The translations under genes and the position numbers were made by a program. Below are positions 37,330 to 47,879 of a DNA stretch of 64,000 bases, piece after piece. Every line of letters starts with the position of its first letter. The first letter of the stretch is position 1. The notes beneath the pieces are model-generated. The model searched no databases. It saw only the letters and a list, made by a program, of their open reading frames with translations, and was not told the origin of the DNA. The DNA lies in NCBI RefSeq assembly GCF_000515415.1, contig NZ_KI911783.1:1042292-1106291 (forward strand), read 5' to 3'. This DNA comes from Bradyrhizobium sp. WSM1417. GTDB lineage: Bacteria; Pseudomonadota; Alphaproteobacteria; Rhizobiales; Xanthobacteraceae.

Positions 37330-38124
37330 ATGTCGTTCCGGACGAACAGGTTTGGTGGCGCAGAAGTGGTGCCCTTCCCTAGAAGGACGCCTGATGTCGC
37401 CGCCTCCGAAACCCGGTTGCCGGTTCTGATCATCCTGCATCAGGAATCCTCGACGCCCGGCCGCGTCGGCAATGCGCTGCGCGCGCTCGGCCATCGCCTC
37501 GACATCCGCCGTCCCCGCTTCGGCGATCCGCTGCCCGAGACCCTCGACCAGCATGCCGGCGCCGTGGTCTTCGGCGGTCCCATGAGCGCCAACGATCCGG
37601 ACGACTACATCCGCCGCGAGATCGACTGGATCGAAATTCCGCTCCGCGAACAGCGGCCGTTCCTCGGCATCTGCCTCGGCGCGCAGATGCTGGCGAAGCA
37701 GTTAGGAGCTCGCGTCGCGCCGCATGCCGATGCGCTGACCCAGATCGGCTACTACCCGATCCGCCCGACAGAAGCGGGACACCGGCTCTGCCCGAATTGG
37801 CCGGCGCGGGTCTATCACTGGCATCGCGAAGGTTTCGAGCTGCCGGTCGGCACTGAACTGCTTGCCGAAGGCGATGATTTTCCAGTGCAGGCGTTCCGCA
37901 CCGGCAACGCTTTCGGCGTGCAGTTTCATCCTGACGTGACCTACGCGATGATGCATCGCTGGACCACGCGCGGCTATGACGGCCTCAGCGCGCCCGGCGC
38001 GCGGCAGCTGCATCATCATTTCGCGGATCGTGCCGTCCACGACGCCGCCGAACGCGCCTGGCTCGATCACTTCATCGATGGCTGGCTGACGCGCCGACCG
38101 GTTCTGGCGCAAGCCGCCGAGTGA
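37330..38124 (+). CDS. Class I glutamine amidotransferase-like protein
   Basis: 264 residues. A single class I GATase domain: FGGPMSANDPDDYIRREIDW, the nucleophile elbow FLGICLGAQMLAK (Cys115), and the His motif GVQFHPDVTYAM. The usual triad Glu after His-Pro is Asp here (FHPD), as in several stand-alone GMP-synthase-like proteins. It probably releases ammonia from glutamine or hydrolyses a gamma-glutamyl compound. No partner synthase is adjacent. Confidence 0.88.
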   Translation: MSFRTNRFGGAEVVPFPRRTPDVAASETRLPVLIILHQESSTPGRVGNALRALGHRLDIRRPRFGDPLPETLDQHAGAVVFGGPMSANDPDDYIRREIDWIEIPLREQRPFLGICLGAQMLAKQLGARVAPHADALTQIGYYPIRPTEAGHRLCPNWPARVYHWHREGFELPVGTELLAEGDDFPVQAFRTGNAFGVQFHPDVTYAMMHRWTTRGYDGLSAPGARQLHHHFADRAVHDAAERAWLDHFIDGWLTRRPVLAQAAE

Positions 38125-38222
38125 TCGCGCCTTAGCGCAAGCGCTTGCCTCTTCCCTTGATATGCTAGGCTCGCTGAAATGAGCGCGCGCAAACGCGTGC
38201 CGGCAAACAAAGGGAGAGCGCC

Positions 38223-39035
38223 GTGGCCTACGAGCACATTCTGTATGACGTCAGCGACAAGGTCGCGACCATCACGCTCAACCGTCCCGACCGCATGAAT
38301 GCGTGGACGCCCATCATGGAGCGCGACGTGCGCCATGCAATGGAAGCATCGAGCGCCGATGACAATGTCCGCGTCATCGTCATCACCGGCGCGGGCCGCG
38401 CCTTTTGCGCCGGTGCCGACATGGACGCATTGAAGGGGCTCGACCCCGACGATGTCAGGCGCGCGTCGAACCTTCCGCCCTTCGACATGAACCGGCGGCC
38501 CGACTGGCAGACGCGCTATGGCTTCTATCCGTCGATCGGAAAGCCCGTCATCGCCATGCTCAACGGCGCGACCGCCGGCATCGGCCTCGTCCACGCGCTC
38601 TATTGCGACCTGCGCTTTGCCGCCGACAACACGGTGTTCACGACCGCCTTCGCGCGGCGCGGATTGATCGCAGAGCACGGCATCAGCTGGATGCTGCCGC
38701 GAATCGTCGGCCACGCCAACGCGATGGATCTGTTGCTCTCGGCGCGGCGCGTTTCGAGTGACGAGGCGTTGCGGATCGGGCTGGTCAACCGGCTCTGCTC
38801 GCCGGAAAAACTCCGCGAGGAGACCTATGCCTATGCGCGCGACCTCGCCGATTTCGTCTCGCCGAGCGCGATGGCCGTGATCAAGCGGCAGCTCTACGAG
38901 GTGCCATTCCAGACGCTGGCGGAGGCGACGATCGCGGCCAACCGGGACATGATGGTGGCGCTGAACGGCAGCGATTTCCGGGAGGGGGTCGCAAGCTTCA
39001 TGGAGAAGCGGCCGCCCAGGTTTACGGGGAAGTAG
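38223..39035 (+). CDS. Enoyl-CoA hydratase/isomerase (crotonase) family protein
   Basis: 270 residues. The crotonase fold is shown by VATITLNRPDRMNAWT, the oxyanion-hole segment ITGAGRAFCAGADMDALKGL and NGATAGIGLVHALYCDLRFA; Glu in LIAEHGISWMLPRIVG is at the position of a catalytic acid. It acts on an acyl-CoA in fatty acid or related degradation. Translation starts at GTG 38223 behind GGGAGAGC. Transcribed towards a tRNA-Ala gene on the other strand. Confidence 0.93.
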   Translation: MAYEHILYDVSDKVATITLNRPDRMNAWTPIMERDVRHAMEASSADDNVRVIVITGAGRAFCAGADMDALKGLDPDDVRRASNLPPFDMNRRPDWQTRYGFYPSIGKPVIAMLNGATAGIGLVHALYCDLRFAADNTVFTTAFARRGLIAEHGISWMLPRIVGHANAMDLLLSARRVSSDEALRIGLVNRLCSPEKLREETYAYARDLADFVSPSAMAVIKRQLYEVPFQTLAEATIAANRDMMVALNGSDFREGVASFMEKRPPRFTGK

Positions 39036-39049
39036 GGGAGGGATTCGGA

Positions 39050-39147
39050 TGGAGCCCGGCTTCGCCCTTCGGGCTACGCCGCGGCAGCCTTCGCTCGTTT
39101 CGCTACGAGGGACTGTCCGGGCTTGCCGAGCCGTAGCTCGCGAAGGC
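39050..39147. repeat. Self-complementary intergenic repeat
   Basis: Contains GCCCGGCTTCGCCCTTCGGGCTACG, then GCAGCCTTCGCTCG paired with GCTCGCGAAGGCTGG some 60 bases later. It fills the gap between the crotonase stop and the tRNA-Ala 3' end and may form a terminator-like structure for both. Confidence 0.6.
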
Positions 39148-39223
<76 letters not shown>

Positions 39224-39426
39224 TTTTGTAAGCCGCTCTGGTCAATGCGGCCGACAACCGGGCGCCATTTAAGTCCCCGCCAAGGTCAAGTCAAGGACGG
39301 CTGTAACCCGGTTTTAGCCATCCGGGCACCGACTTCCCTTGTTTGGACCGGGGGGAACCGATATCTAGCAAAAGACGTCAATCCCGACCGAAGCCAGACT
39401 ATTCAAAAGCCAGAGTTTCAAAAGCC

Positions 39427-39717
39427 ATGCGTGCCGTTCTCGACATCGTCATCATCGTGCTCGACCTCTACGTCTGGCTGCTGATCGCGTCCGCGATCCT
39501 GTCCTGGCTGATCGCCTTCAACGTCGTGAACACCCGCAACCAGTTCGTGTCGGCGGTGGCGGAGTTCCTGTACCGAATCACGGAGCCGGTCCTGGCGCCG
39601 ATTCGCAATTTCCTGCCCAGCCTCGGCGGCCTCGACATCTCGCCGATCATCCTGATCCTGCTCATCATGTTCATCGAGCGGGTGATCCTGTATTACATTT
39701 ACCCGAACGTGATCTAG
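39427..39717 (+). CDS. YggT family membrane protein
   Basis: 96 residues with two membrane helices (about 6-29 and 71-92). YggT family features: an opening helix, IVLDLYVWLLIASAILSWL, the RITEPVLAPIRNFLPSLGGLDISP loop and a second helix. The family is linked to osmotic tolerance and chloroplast CCB3/thylakoid proteins. The start at 39427 gives the normal family length. It lies directly upstream of the yggU-like DUF167 gene, a pairing conserved in many bacteria. Confidence 0.93.
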   Translation: MRAVLDIVIIVLDLYVWLLIASAILSWLIAFNVVNTRNQFVSAVAEFLYRITEPVLAPIRNFLPSLGGLDISPIILILLIMFIERVILYYIYPNVI

Positions 39718-39737
39718 GCAGGCTGGAGCGCCCTGGG

Positions 39738-40082
39738 TTGCCAAAGAACCTTGTCATCAAGGAACCTTGGCGTTACGGGGCCGCAGGAATCAGCATCGCG
39801 CTGCGGGTAACGCCGCGCGGCGGCCGCGACGACATCGACGGGATCGAGCAACTGGCCGATGGCCGCAGCGTGCTCAAGGTGCGTGTGCGCGCCATCGCCG
39901 ATGGCGGCGAGGCCAACAAGGCCGTTCTGGTGCTGCTGGCGAAATCGCTGGGCGTGCCCAAGGCCAGCGTCAAACTCCTGTCGGGAGCGACCTCGCGGCT
40001 GAAGCAGATCGCGGTCGACGGCGATCCGGCGCGGCTCGGCGAAGCCCTGCGCCAGCTCGCATCAGCCAAATCGACAGACTGA
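39738..40082 (+). CDS. DUF167 (YggU) family protein
   Basis: 114 residues. Family hallmarks are [38 protein letters not shown] and [17 protein letters not shown]. The start is a TTG at 39738 with GGAG about 10 bases upstream; no ATG or GTG occurs in a fitting position before the domain. Function unknown. Lies 20 bp after yggT and 10 bp before folD, so the three genes probably form one operon. Confidence 0.88.
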   Translation: MPKNLVIKEPWRYGAAGISIALRVTPRGGRDDIDGIEQLADGRSVLKVRVRAIADGGEANKAVLVLLAKSLGVPKASVKLLSGATSRLKQIAVDGDPARLGEALRQLASAKSTD

Positions 40083-40092
40083 GGGAATTGAC

Positions 40093-40977
40093 ATGACCGC
40101 CAAGATCATCGACGGAAAAGTCATCGCCGCGGAACTTCGCGCCCGCGTCGCGGACGAGGTCGCACGCGTCAAACGCGAGTACAATCTGGTACCGGGCCTC
40201 GCGGTGGTCTTGGTCGGAAGCGACCCGGCGAGCGAGGTCTATGTCCGCTCGAAACACACCCAGACCCAGGCCGCCGGCATGGCCTCGTTCGAGCACAAGC
40301 TGCCGGCCGACGTCTCGCAAGCAGATCTCCTGGCGCTGGTCGCAAAACTCAACCGCGATCCCGCCGTGCACGGTATTCTGGTGCAATTGCCGCTGCCCAA
40401 GGGCCTCAACACCGAGGCCGTCGTCAATGCCATCGACCCCGCCAAGGATGTCGACGGGCTGCATCCGAACAATGCCGGCCGCCTCGCCGGCGGTTTGGAG
40501 GCGCTGTCGCCCTGCACGCCGCTCGGCTGCATCATTTTGACCAAGAGCGTGCATGCTTCGCTCGAAGGCATGAACGCCATCGTCATCGGCCGCTCCAACC
40601 TCGTCGGCCGCCCGCTGGTGCAGCTGTTGCTGAACGAGAACGCCACGGTGACCATCGCGCATTCGCGCTCGCGCGACCTGCCCGGGCTCGTCAAGCGCGC
40701 AGACCTCGTCTACGCCGCGGTCGGAAAGTCCGAGATGGTGCGCGGCGACTGGCTGAAGCCGGGGGCGACCGTGATCGACGTCGGCATCAACCGGATCCCG
40801 AAGGACGACGGCAAGACGCGTCTCGTCGGCGACGTTGCCTATCAGGAAGCGCTCGCAGTGGCTGGCGCCATCACGCCGGTGCCGGGCGGCGTCGGTCAGA
40901 TGACAGTCGCCTGCCTGCTGGTGAACACGTTGCGCGCGGCCTGCGCGATTGCAGGGCTGCCGAAGCCGGCGGTGTAG
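40093..40977 (+). CDS. folD: Bifunctional methylenetetrahydrofolate dehydrogenase/cyclohydrolase
   Basis: 294 residues. Interconverts 5,10-methylene- and 10-formyl-tetrahydrofolate with NADP, feeding PurH and formylation. The catalytic Lys is in [28 protein letters not shown] is the Rossmann loop and [15 protein letters not shown] the C-terminal signature. AGGGAATTGAC gives a ribosome site. Third gene of the yggT-DUF167-folD run. Confidence 0.97.
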   Translation: MTAKIIDGKVIAAELRARVADEVARVKREYNLVPGLAVVLVGSDPASEVYVRSKHTQTQAAGMASFEHKLPADVSQADLLALVAKLNRDPAVHGILVQLPLPKGLNTEAVVNAIDPAKDVDGLHPNNAGRLAGGLEALSPCTPLGCIILTKSVHASLEGMNAIVIGRSNLVGRPLVQLLLNENATVTIAHSRSRDLPGLVKRADLVYAAVGKSEMVRGDWLKPGATVIDVGINRIPKDDGKTRLVGDVAYQEALAVAGAITPVPGGVGQMTVACLLVNTLRAACAIAGLPKPAV

Positions 40978-40984
40978 GTTTTCT

Positions 40985-41126
40985 TCACCTCGCCCCGCTT
41001 GCGGGGAGAGGTCGATCGCGAAGCGATCGGGTGAGGGGGCTCTCCGCGAGTCCGACTGTTGCCGTTTATGCGGCAGCAGCCCCTCACCCCAACCCTCTCC
41101 CCGTAAGAACGGGGCGAGGGAGCACA
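40985..41126. repeat. Palindromic intergenic repeat, family C
   Basis: CACCTCGCCCCGCTTGCGGG and CCCCGTAAGAACGGGGCGAGG are inverted copies flanking inner pairs GTGAGGGGGCTCTCCGC / CAGCCCCTCACCCC; a nested GATCGCGAAGCGATC is also self-complementary. It sits between convergent folD and ppa and could act as a two-way terminator. Confidence 0.85.
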
Positions 41127-41147
41127 CCATCGCTCGACGCGGTAGCT

Positions 41148-41684
41148 TTACGCCTTCTTCTTCTTCTCGCGATCGATGCCTTCGAGGATCAGCTTGTGTG
41201 CATCCTCCGGGCCGCCCCAGCGCAGGATCTTCACCCACTTGCCGGGCTCGAGATCCTTGTAGTGCTCGAAGAAATGCTGGATCTGCTGGAGCGTGATGTC
41301 CGGCAGGTCGGAATACGATTTCACCTTGTCGTAGCGCTGGGTGAGCTTGGACGAGGGCACCGCCAGGATCTTCTCGTCGCCACCGGCCTCGTCTTCCATG
41401 AACAGAACGCCGACCGGGCGCACGCTCATGACCGCGCCTGGGATGATGGCGCGGGTGTTAATGATGAGGACGTCGCAGGGATCGCCGTCATCGGACAGCG
41501 TGTGCGGGATGAAGCCGTAGTTACCGGGGTAACGCATCGGAGTGTAGAGGAAGCGGTCGACTACCAGCGTGCCGGCTTCCTTGTCCATCTCGTATTTGAT
41601 CGGTTCGCCGCCCACGGGGACTTCGATGATGACGTTGATGTCGTGGGGGACGTTTTTCCCGATCGAGATCGCATCGATACGCAT
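41148..41684 (-). CDS. ppa: Inorganic pyrophosphatase
   Basis: 178 residues, family I soluble pyrophosphatase. The [11 protein letters not shown] signature with three metal Asp residues, [17 protein letters not shown] and [11 protein letters not shown] are present. Hydrolyses PPi, driving biosynthetic reactions. A C-terminal KKKK tail is notable but harmless. Start MRIDAIS fits the family. Separate transcript, convergent with folD. Confidence 0.97.
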   Translation of the reverse strand: MRIDAISIGKNVPHDINVIIEVPVGGEPIKYEMDKEAGTLVVDRFLYTPMRYPGNYGFIPHTLSDDGDPCDVLIINTRAIIPGAVMSVRPVGVLFMEDEAGGDEKILAVPSSKLTQRYDKVKSYSDLPDITLQQIQHFFEHYKDLEPGKWVKILRWGGPEDAHKLILEGIDREKKKKA

Positions 41685-41861
41685 TCAAGGCTCCGTTGTT
41701 GCCGAGGTTAAATCGCACCCGGCAGCGATTTTGGCGCTGTCATACGCGGGCTTGGCCCGCCGATCCATCGCGTTTTTGTGAAATAATGAATCCAGCGATC
41801 ACCGGCTCAAGCGGCAACGGTATCGACGGAAGGGAAACGCTGCCGGGTGGACTTCAGCAGC

Positions 41862-42371
41862 TCAATTGGTCCAAGCGAAGGCAACCTTGTCGAGCGACTT
41901 CGGCCCGAAACGCTCCGAGGAGCGTGCCACCATGCGGCCGCCCAAGGCACGGTAGAACTCGGTGGCCGGCTCGTTGTCCGAGAGCGCCCACACCACCATG
42001 CTCTTCAGGCCGCTCTGCATCAGGTCGCGGCGGGCTGCGGTGAACAGCCGGCGGCCAAAGCCCAGGCCCTGGAATTCGGGACGCAGATAGAGCTCGTAGA
42101 CCTCGCCGTCGAAATGCAGGCTGCGGGCGCGGTTGCGGCCGTAATTGGCATAGCCTGCGATCTTGTCGCCGAACACCAGCACGCTGACGCGGCTGCCCTT
42201 GCGGATCGCGCTGTCCCACCATTGCGGACCGCGGCGATTGATCAGCTTTTCCAGTTCGGCGCCGGGAATGATGCCCTGATAGGCGGAGCGCCAGGCTTCG
42301 TCATGGGTGGACGCCACCGCAGTTGCATCTGCGGCTTTGGCCGGCCGGACCTCGATCAGGGTTGTGCTCAT
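41862..42371 (-). CDS. GNAT family N-acetyltransferase
   Basis: 169 residues. The GNAT fold is clear: strand with IEVRPAKAADATAVASTHDEAW, acetyl-CoA-binding motif A ELYLRPEFQGLGFGRRLF (Q-x-x-G-x-G) and the final NEPATEFYRALGG. Acceptor substrate unknown. The start at MSTTLIE begins family similarity; 12 upstream codons are excluded. Divergent from a hydrolase gene over about 260 bp, with nothing recognisable in that gap beyond AT-rich promoter-like sequence. Confidence 0.9.
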   Translation of the reverse strand: MSTTLIEVRPAKAADATAVASTHDEAWRSAYQGIIPGAELEKLINRRGPQWWDSAIRKGSRVSVLVFGDKIAGYANYGRNRARSLHFDGEVYELYLRPEFQGLGFGRRLFTAARRDLMQSGLKSMVVWALSDNEPATEFYRALGGRMVARSSERFGPKSLDKVAFAWTN

Positions 42372-42634
42372 GGACGTGATCAAACCAAGTCGCCGCGCCG
42401 GCGGCAAGACCTATCCTTAATTATCGGTTAACCTGTGGACTTTCTGCATCAGTATTTGAACCATGTTGTACCGAAAAAAGACAAGACGCCGATTCGAACG
42501 GCACCGGGGTGCTCTGCGCCGGTGCGAAACTGCTTTGCGGCAACGAATGAACGGCAATGGCAACGCAGAAAGTCCGCCGATATTGATTCGTTCCTACTAG
42601 TGTGACCGTCGCAGTTTCTCGCCTCCGGCCATTC

Positions 42635-43525
42635 ATGCGGCTCCCCAACATTCTCGTGCTCCTGGCTCTGCTGGCCTTGCTGACTGCGCCGCCTGTGTGC
42701 GCTCAGGTCATTTTTGGTTCGTCGGGAGCGGAGGGCGATCCGTTTCGCCGTCAGCAATGGCGCGTGCCGTCGCCGGATACCGACATCGCCGCTCATGCCC
42801 TGCTGTTTCGTCCGCCGGGTGCCGGCCCGTTCCGGCTTGCGGTGATCGCGCATGCTTCGACGCAAAATGGGTTGCGGCGCGCGCAAATGTCTCAGCCGGA
42901 ATACCGCGCACTCGCTGCGTTCCTCGTCGCGCGCGGGTTCGCCGTGCTGGTGCCGGAACGGCTCGGCCATGGTGTAACAGGCGGCCGCTATGTCGAGGAC
43001 CAGGGTGGCTGCGACGAGGCGGACTATGTGCGCTCGGGCCGCGCAACGGCCGACGAAATCGCGCTCGCGCTGGAGGATGTGCGAAAGCAGGATTTTATCC
43101 GCAAGGACGCCGCGATCGTGATCGGCCATTCCGCCGGCGGTTGGGGCGCGCTGGCGCTCGCGAATGCCGATCCGAAGGCGATCTCCGCCATCATCGCCAT
43201 TGCGCCGGGGCGCGGCGGCCATGCCAATGACGAGCCGAACCGGATCTGCGCGCCGCATACGCTTCTCGCCGCGGCGGCTGAATTTGGCAAGGCCGCGCGC
43301 ATCCCCGTCACATGGCTTGTTGCCGCCAATGACAGCTACTTTGCACCGGCATTTTCGCTTGCGTTGGTCGATGCGTTTCGCGGCGGCGGTGGCAAGGTCG
43401 AGTTTCGTGCGCTGCCGGCCGTGGGCAGCGAGGGGCACTGGATGATCGAAACCGAGGCCGGTGTCAAAGCCGCGAGCGGCGACCTTGCGCGTGGGTTGAA
43501 GCCGGCGGCTGGCAAAAAGCCATGA
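42635..43525 (+). CDS. Secreted alpha/beta hydrolase (dienelactone-hydrolase-like)
   Basis: 296 residues with a signal peptide (ILVLLALLALLTAPPVCA). An alpha/beta hydrolase fold has the nucleophile elbow VIGHSAGGWGALALA and late His in GSEGHWMIETEAG. Several Cys and the loop GRYVEDQGGCDEADYVR are typical of this secreted group. A GTG at 42602 is in frame, but the ATG at 42635 gives a standard signal peptide. An esterase-type activity is inferred. Followed 43 bp later by the DCC gene. Confidence 0.85.
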   Translation: MRLPNILVLLALLALLTAPPVCAQVIFGSSGAEGDPFRRQQWRVPSPDTDIAAHALLFRPPGAGPFRLAVIAHASTQNGLRRAQMSQPEYRALAAFLVARGFAVLVPERLGHGVTGGRYVEDQGGCDEADYVRSGRATADEIALALEDVRKQDFIRKDAAIVIGHSAGGWGALALANADPKAISAIIAIAPGRGGHANDEPNRICAPHTLLAAAAEFGKAARIPVTWLVAANDSYFAPAFSLALVDAFRGGGGKVEFRALPAVGSEGHWMIETEAGVKAASGDLARGLKPAAGKKP

Positions 43526-43568
43526 CGCTGTATTCCCTGGTCGCGCCCCTCATGCTGGACAATCGCTG

Positions 43569-43976
43569 ATGCCCAAATGGCCTGACGACGACGTGATCCT
43601 GTTCGACGGCGTCTGCATCTTCTGCTCGCGCTGGGTCCGCTTCGTCGCCAAACGGGACGCAGCGAAGCGATTTCGCTTCACGCCGATTCAATCTGACTAT
43701 GGCGCCCAACTCGCGCGCACGTTCGGCATCGATCCCGCTGATCCCGACACCAATGCCGTGATTCACGGCGGCGAGGTGTTCATGAAGTCGGACGCTGCGC
43801 TGACGGTGCTGTCGCAGCTCCCCGGCTGGAGCTGGGTGCGCGCGTTGTTCACCGTGCCCAAAGCGTTGCGCGACCCGGTCTACAGCCTCATTGCGCGCAA
43901 CCGCTACCGCATTTTTGGGAAGTATGATTCGTGTTTTGTGCCTGATGCCGATTTAAGGGCACGGGTGATCGAGTAA
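43569..43976 (+). CDS. Thiol-disulfide oxidoreductase DCC family protein
   Basis: 135 residues. Named for the conserved D-x-x-C-x-x-C near the N-terminus, here ILFDGVCIFCSRWV, followed by FRFTPIQSDYG and RNRYRIFGKYDSC. Thioredoxin-like fold; redox partners unknown. In one direction with the hydrolase; a family A repeat follows the stop. Confidence 0.92.
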   Translation: MPKWPDDDVILFDGVCIFCSRWVRFVAKRDAAKRFRFTPIQSDYGAQLARTFGIDPADPDTNAVIHGGEVFMKSDAALTVLSQLPGWSWVRALFTVPKALRDPVYSLIARNRYRIFGKYDSCFVPDADLRARVIE

Positions 43977-43978
43977 TT

Positions 43979-44094
43979 CGTCATTGCGAGCCACCGGGTC
44001 CGCGCGAAGCGCGGCCCCATGACAGGCTCCTCGAAGCAATCCAGGCTGCCGCGGCGGAAAGATTCTGGATTGCTTCGCTGCGCTCGCAATGACG
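43979..44094. repeat. Palindromic intergenic repeat, family A
   Basis: CGTCATTGCGAG begins the element and GCTCGCAATGACG closes it; inner arms GAAGCAATCCAGGCTGCC and GATTCTGGATTGCTTC match. A 30-base insert (CCACCGGGTCCGCGCGAAGC region) distinguishes this copy. Lies between two convergent genes. Confidence 0.88.
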
Positions 44095-44104
44095 GCGTGT
44101 GTGG

Positions 44105-45352
44105 TTACGGTTTGCCCAGAACCCCCAGCACTTCCTGCGCCGCCCGCTCCCCTGAGTCCCTTGCCCCGTGCGCCGTCGAGAAAAAGTTCGGCGACGTCGC
44201 TTCTCCCGCAAAAAACAGCCGTCCGTCCACCGGCGCCGCCAGCACGGCGCGGTCACCGGCGTGGCCCGGCAGCGCGTGCGAGTAGGAGCCTCTCGCGAAC
44301 GGCTCGTGCGCCCAGCGCGACTCGCAGAGCGGCTTCAGCTTTCGCCTGATGTCGTTGCCGAGCAAGCCTGCGATCTCGTCGATGCTTTGCGCGGCAAGAG
44401 CGCCTTCGCCGGCGTCCTCCAGTTCGCGCGCAAAGCTGCCGCCGAAAAAGCCTTCGATGCAGGGCTGGCCGAACGGGCGGATATGATAGGTGCCCATGTC
44501 GGTGCGCATCGTGGCGCCGCGCAAATTACCTTCCTTCGGGAAGGCCTCGGCATCCTCGAGCGCCAGCGTCACCTTGTCATCGACGCCGAGCGGCAGGCCG
44601 GCTGCGGCATCGACCTTGGCGGGGAGAGGTGGCGAGAAGCGGATGGCCTCATTGGCGATAAGATTGGTCGGCACGGTGACGATCACCTTGTCCGCGGTCA
44701 GTGTGCCCTGCGATGTCTCGATGCGGATACGCTGGCCGCAATGATCGATCAGCGTGACGTTGCAGTTCAGCGCAATCGGGCAGGGCGCGCCATAGGCCGC
44801 GATCAGAGCGCCGTAGCCGCGGCGGACGCGCCAGTTGAGGTCGCTGTCCTCATAGGCGTCCCAGTCCAGCGTCGACATGTCCTTCAGTTCGCAGCCGTTG
44901 ATGTAGGTCGAGATCGCGTCGATCATGGGATTCCAGCGATTGCCGGGCTCCAGGCTCAAGCTCGCGGGGACGTCCTTGCCATTCTGGGCGGCCTTCCACA
45001 GCCGCTGATAGAAGGCGTCCATTGCGCGCATGAAATCGTCGCGCTCGGCTTTCGGAAACGCATTGCCATAGGCGCGCTCGCGCCAGGGCGGGAGGTCCTT
45101 GTTGACCTCGAAATCGAGCTGCTTTGCAACCGCGACAAAGGAGTTGTTGTCCGCCGAATGCAGCCAGCCGCAGCCGACATCGAAGGTGACTTCGGGCGAG
45201 GCCTGCACCGTCCAGGCCCGGCCGCCGAGCCTGTTACGCGCCTCCAGCACGATCACGGAGAGGCCGGAGCCCGCCAGCGCATGCGCTGCGCCGAGGCCGG
45301 CGGCGCCCGCACCGATGATCGCGACGTCAACGGAAGAGGGAAGGGAGCTCAT
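44105..45352 (-). CDS. Flavin monoamine oxidase family (FAD-dependent amine oxidase)
   Basis: 415 residues. The N-terminal FAD motif VAIIGAGAAGLGAAHALA and the GG-motif LEARNRLGGRAWTVQ are typical; the C-terminal FAD segment is DGRLFFAGEATS. Oxidises an amine or related substrate with FAD and O2. The FAD-covalent Cys of some MAOs was not identified. Start MSSLPSS fits; no signal peptide. The region downstream (45353-45526) holds a palindromic repeat and typA follows on the same strand. Confidence 0.9.
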   Translation of the reverse strand: MSSLPSSVDVAIIGAGAAGLGAAHALAGSGLSVIVLEARNRLGGRAWTVQASPEVTFDVGCGWLHSADNNSFVAVAKQLDFEVNKDLPPWRERAYGNAFPKAERDDFMRAMDAFYQRLWKAAQNGKDVPASLSLEPGNRWNPMIDAISTYINGCELKDMSTLDWDAYEDSDLNWRVRRGYGALIAAYGAPCPIALNCNVTLIDHCGQRIRIETSQGTLTADKVIVTVPTNLIANEAIRFSPPLPAKVDAAAGLPLGVDDKVTLALEDAEAFPKEGNLRGATMRTDMGTYHIRPFGQPCIEGFFGGSFARELEDAGEGALAAQSIDEIAGLLGNDIRRKLKPLCESRWAHEPFARGSYSHALPGHAGDRAVLAAPVDGRLFFAGEATSPNFFSTAHGARDSGERAAQEVLGVLGKP

Positions 45353-45403
45353 GGGCGGGCTCTAGCACGTTCGCAAAGAGTGCTGAAGCCGCCGCAAGCA
45401 CAG

Positions 45404-45509
45404 CTGTCATCACCCGCGCAGGCGGGTGATCCAGTATTCCAGAGACATTTGTGATCGAACCGATAAGCCGCGGCGTACTGGATGCCCCGGTCGAGCCGGG
45501 GCATGACAG
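45404..45509. repeat. Palindromic intergenic repeat, family B
   Basis: CTGTCATCACCCGCGCAGGC at the left end and GAGCCGGGGCATGACAG at the right, with inner CCAGTATTCCAGAG and GCGTACTGGATGCCCC arms. Sits between typA (upstream on the minus strand) and the amine oxidase gene. Confidence 0.85.
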
Positions 45510-45526
45510 TGTTGAGAGCAGTGGCC

Positions 45527-47353
<1,827 letters not shown>

Positions 47354-47609
47354 GAGTGGGCTTCTTTGCGGTCGGACAATGGGTTAAGCGCGATCTCGCC
47401 GGTCAGACCGGGACCTCTTCTCGAAACAACGCTTGAAGACTGGAAACGGGGCGCTTTCCGCCCAAAAGGGAAAGCCCGGCATATCGACCGGGCACCCTAC
47501 GCGTTGCGGCGCAATATAGGCAAAAACGACCAAAAAACAATGTGTTCTTTGGCCGTTGGTTGATTGAATTTTGTCCGGGGATTCCCGGGGGTTAGGCGAA
47601 AAGCCCGGC

Positions 47610-47879
47610 TCAGCCGCGCCGGCCCTTGATGGCGGCCCAGATCAGAGCGACCCCGCCCAGCCCCACGACCAGGCCCAGGAACACCAAGGGCGCGACGTCG
47701 GAATCGATCCGGCCTCGGTCGGATATGGAGATTCCGCCGAACAGGAGTGCACAGGCGCCGGGCAGCAGCAGGATGATCCCGAAGATCGCCATGAGCGCGG
47801 TCAGGCAACCGCTGCGCTTGTTCGGCGGGGCAGGAGGCGGTCCCGGCGGGGCTGGTGAAGGCGTGTCGCTGATGCTCAT
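47610..47879 (-). CDS. Small membrane protein of the radical SAM cluster
   Basis: 89 residues. A Pro-rich cytosolic N-terminus (PSPAPPGPPPAPPNKRSG) precedes two membrane helices (about 24-48, LTALMAIFGIILLLPGACALLF, and 63-84, LVFLGLVVGLGGVALIW) and a basic tail. Start 47879 overlaps the stop of the radical SAM gene by 4 bp (ATGA), so translation is coupled. It has no recognised domain; a structural partner of the lipid-related proteins encoded upstream is possible. Confidence 0.75.
   Translation of the reverse strand: MSISDTPSPAPPGPPPAPPNKRSGCLTALMAIFGIILLLPGACALLFGGISISDRGRIDSDVAPLVFLGLVVGLGGVALIWAAIKGRRG

Noticed and set aside
47575..47588. CCGGG-GATT-CCCGG hairpin downstream of the small membrane protein gene as a terminator
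   Set aside because: Stem of only 5 bp and no T-run on the minus strand after it, so evidence is too weak.
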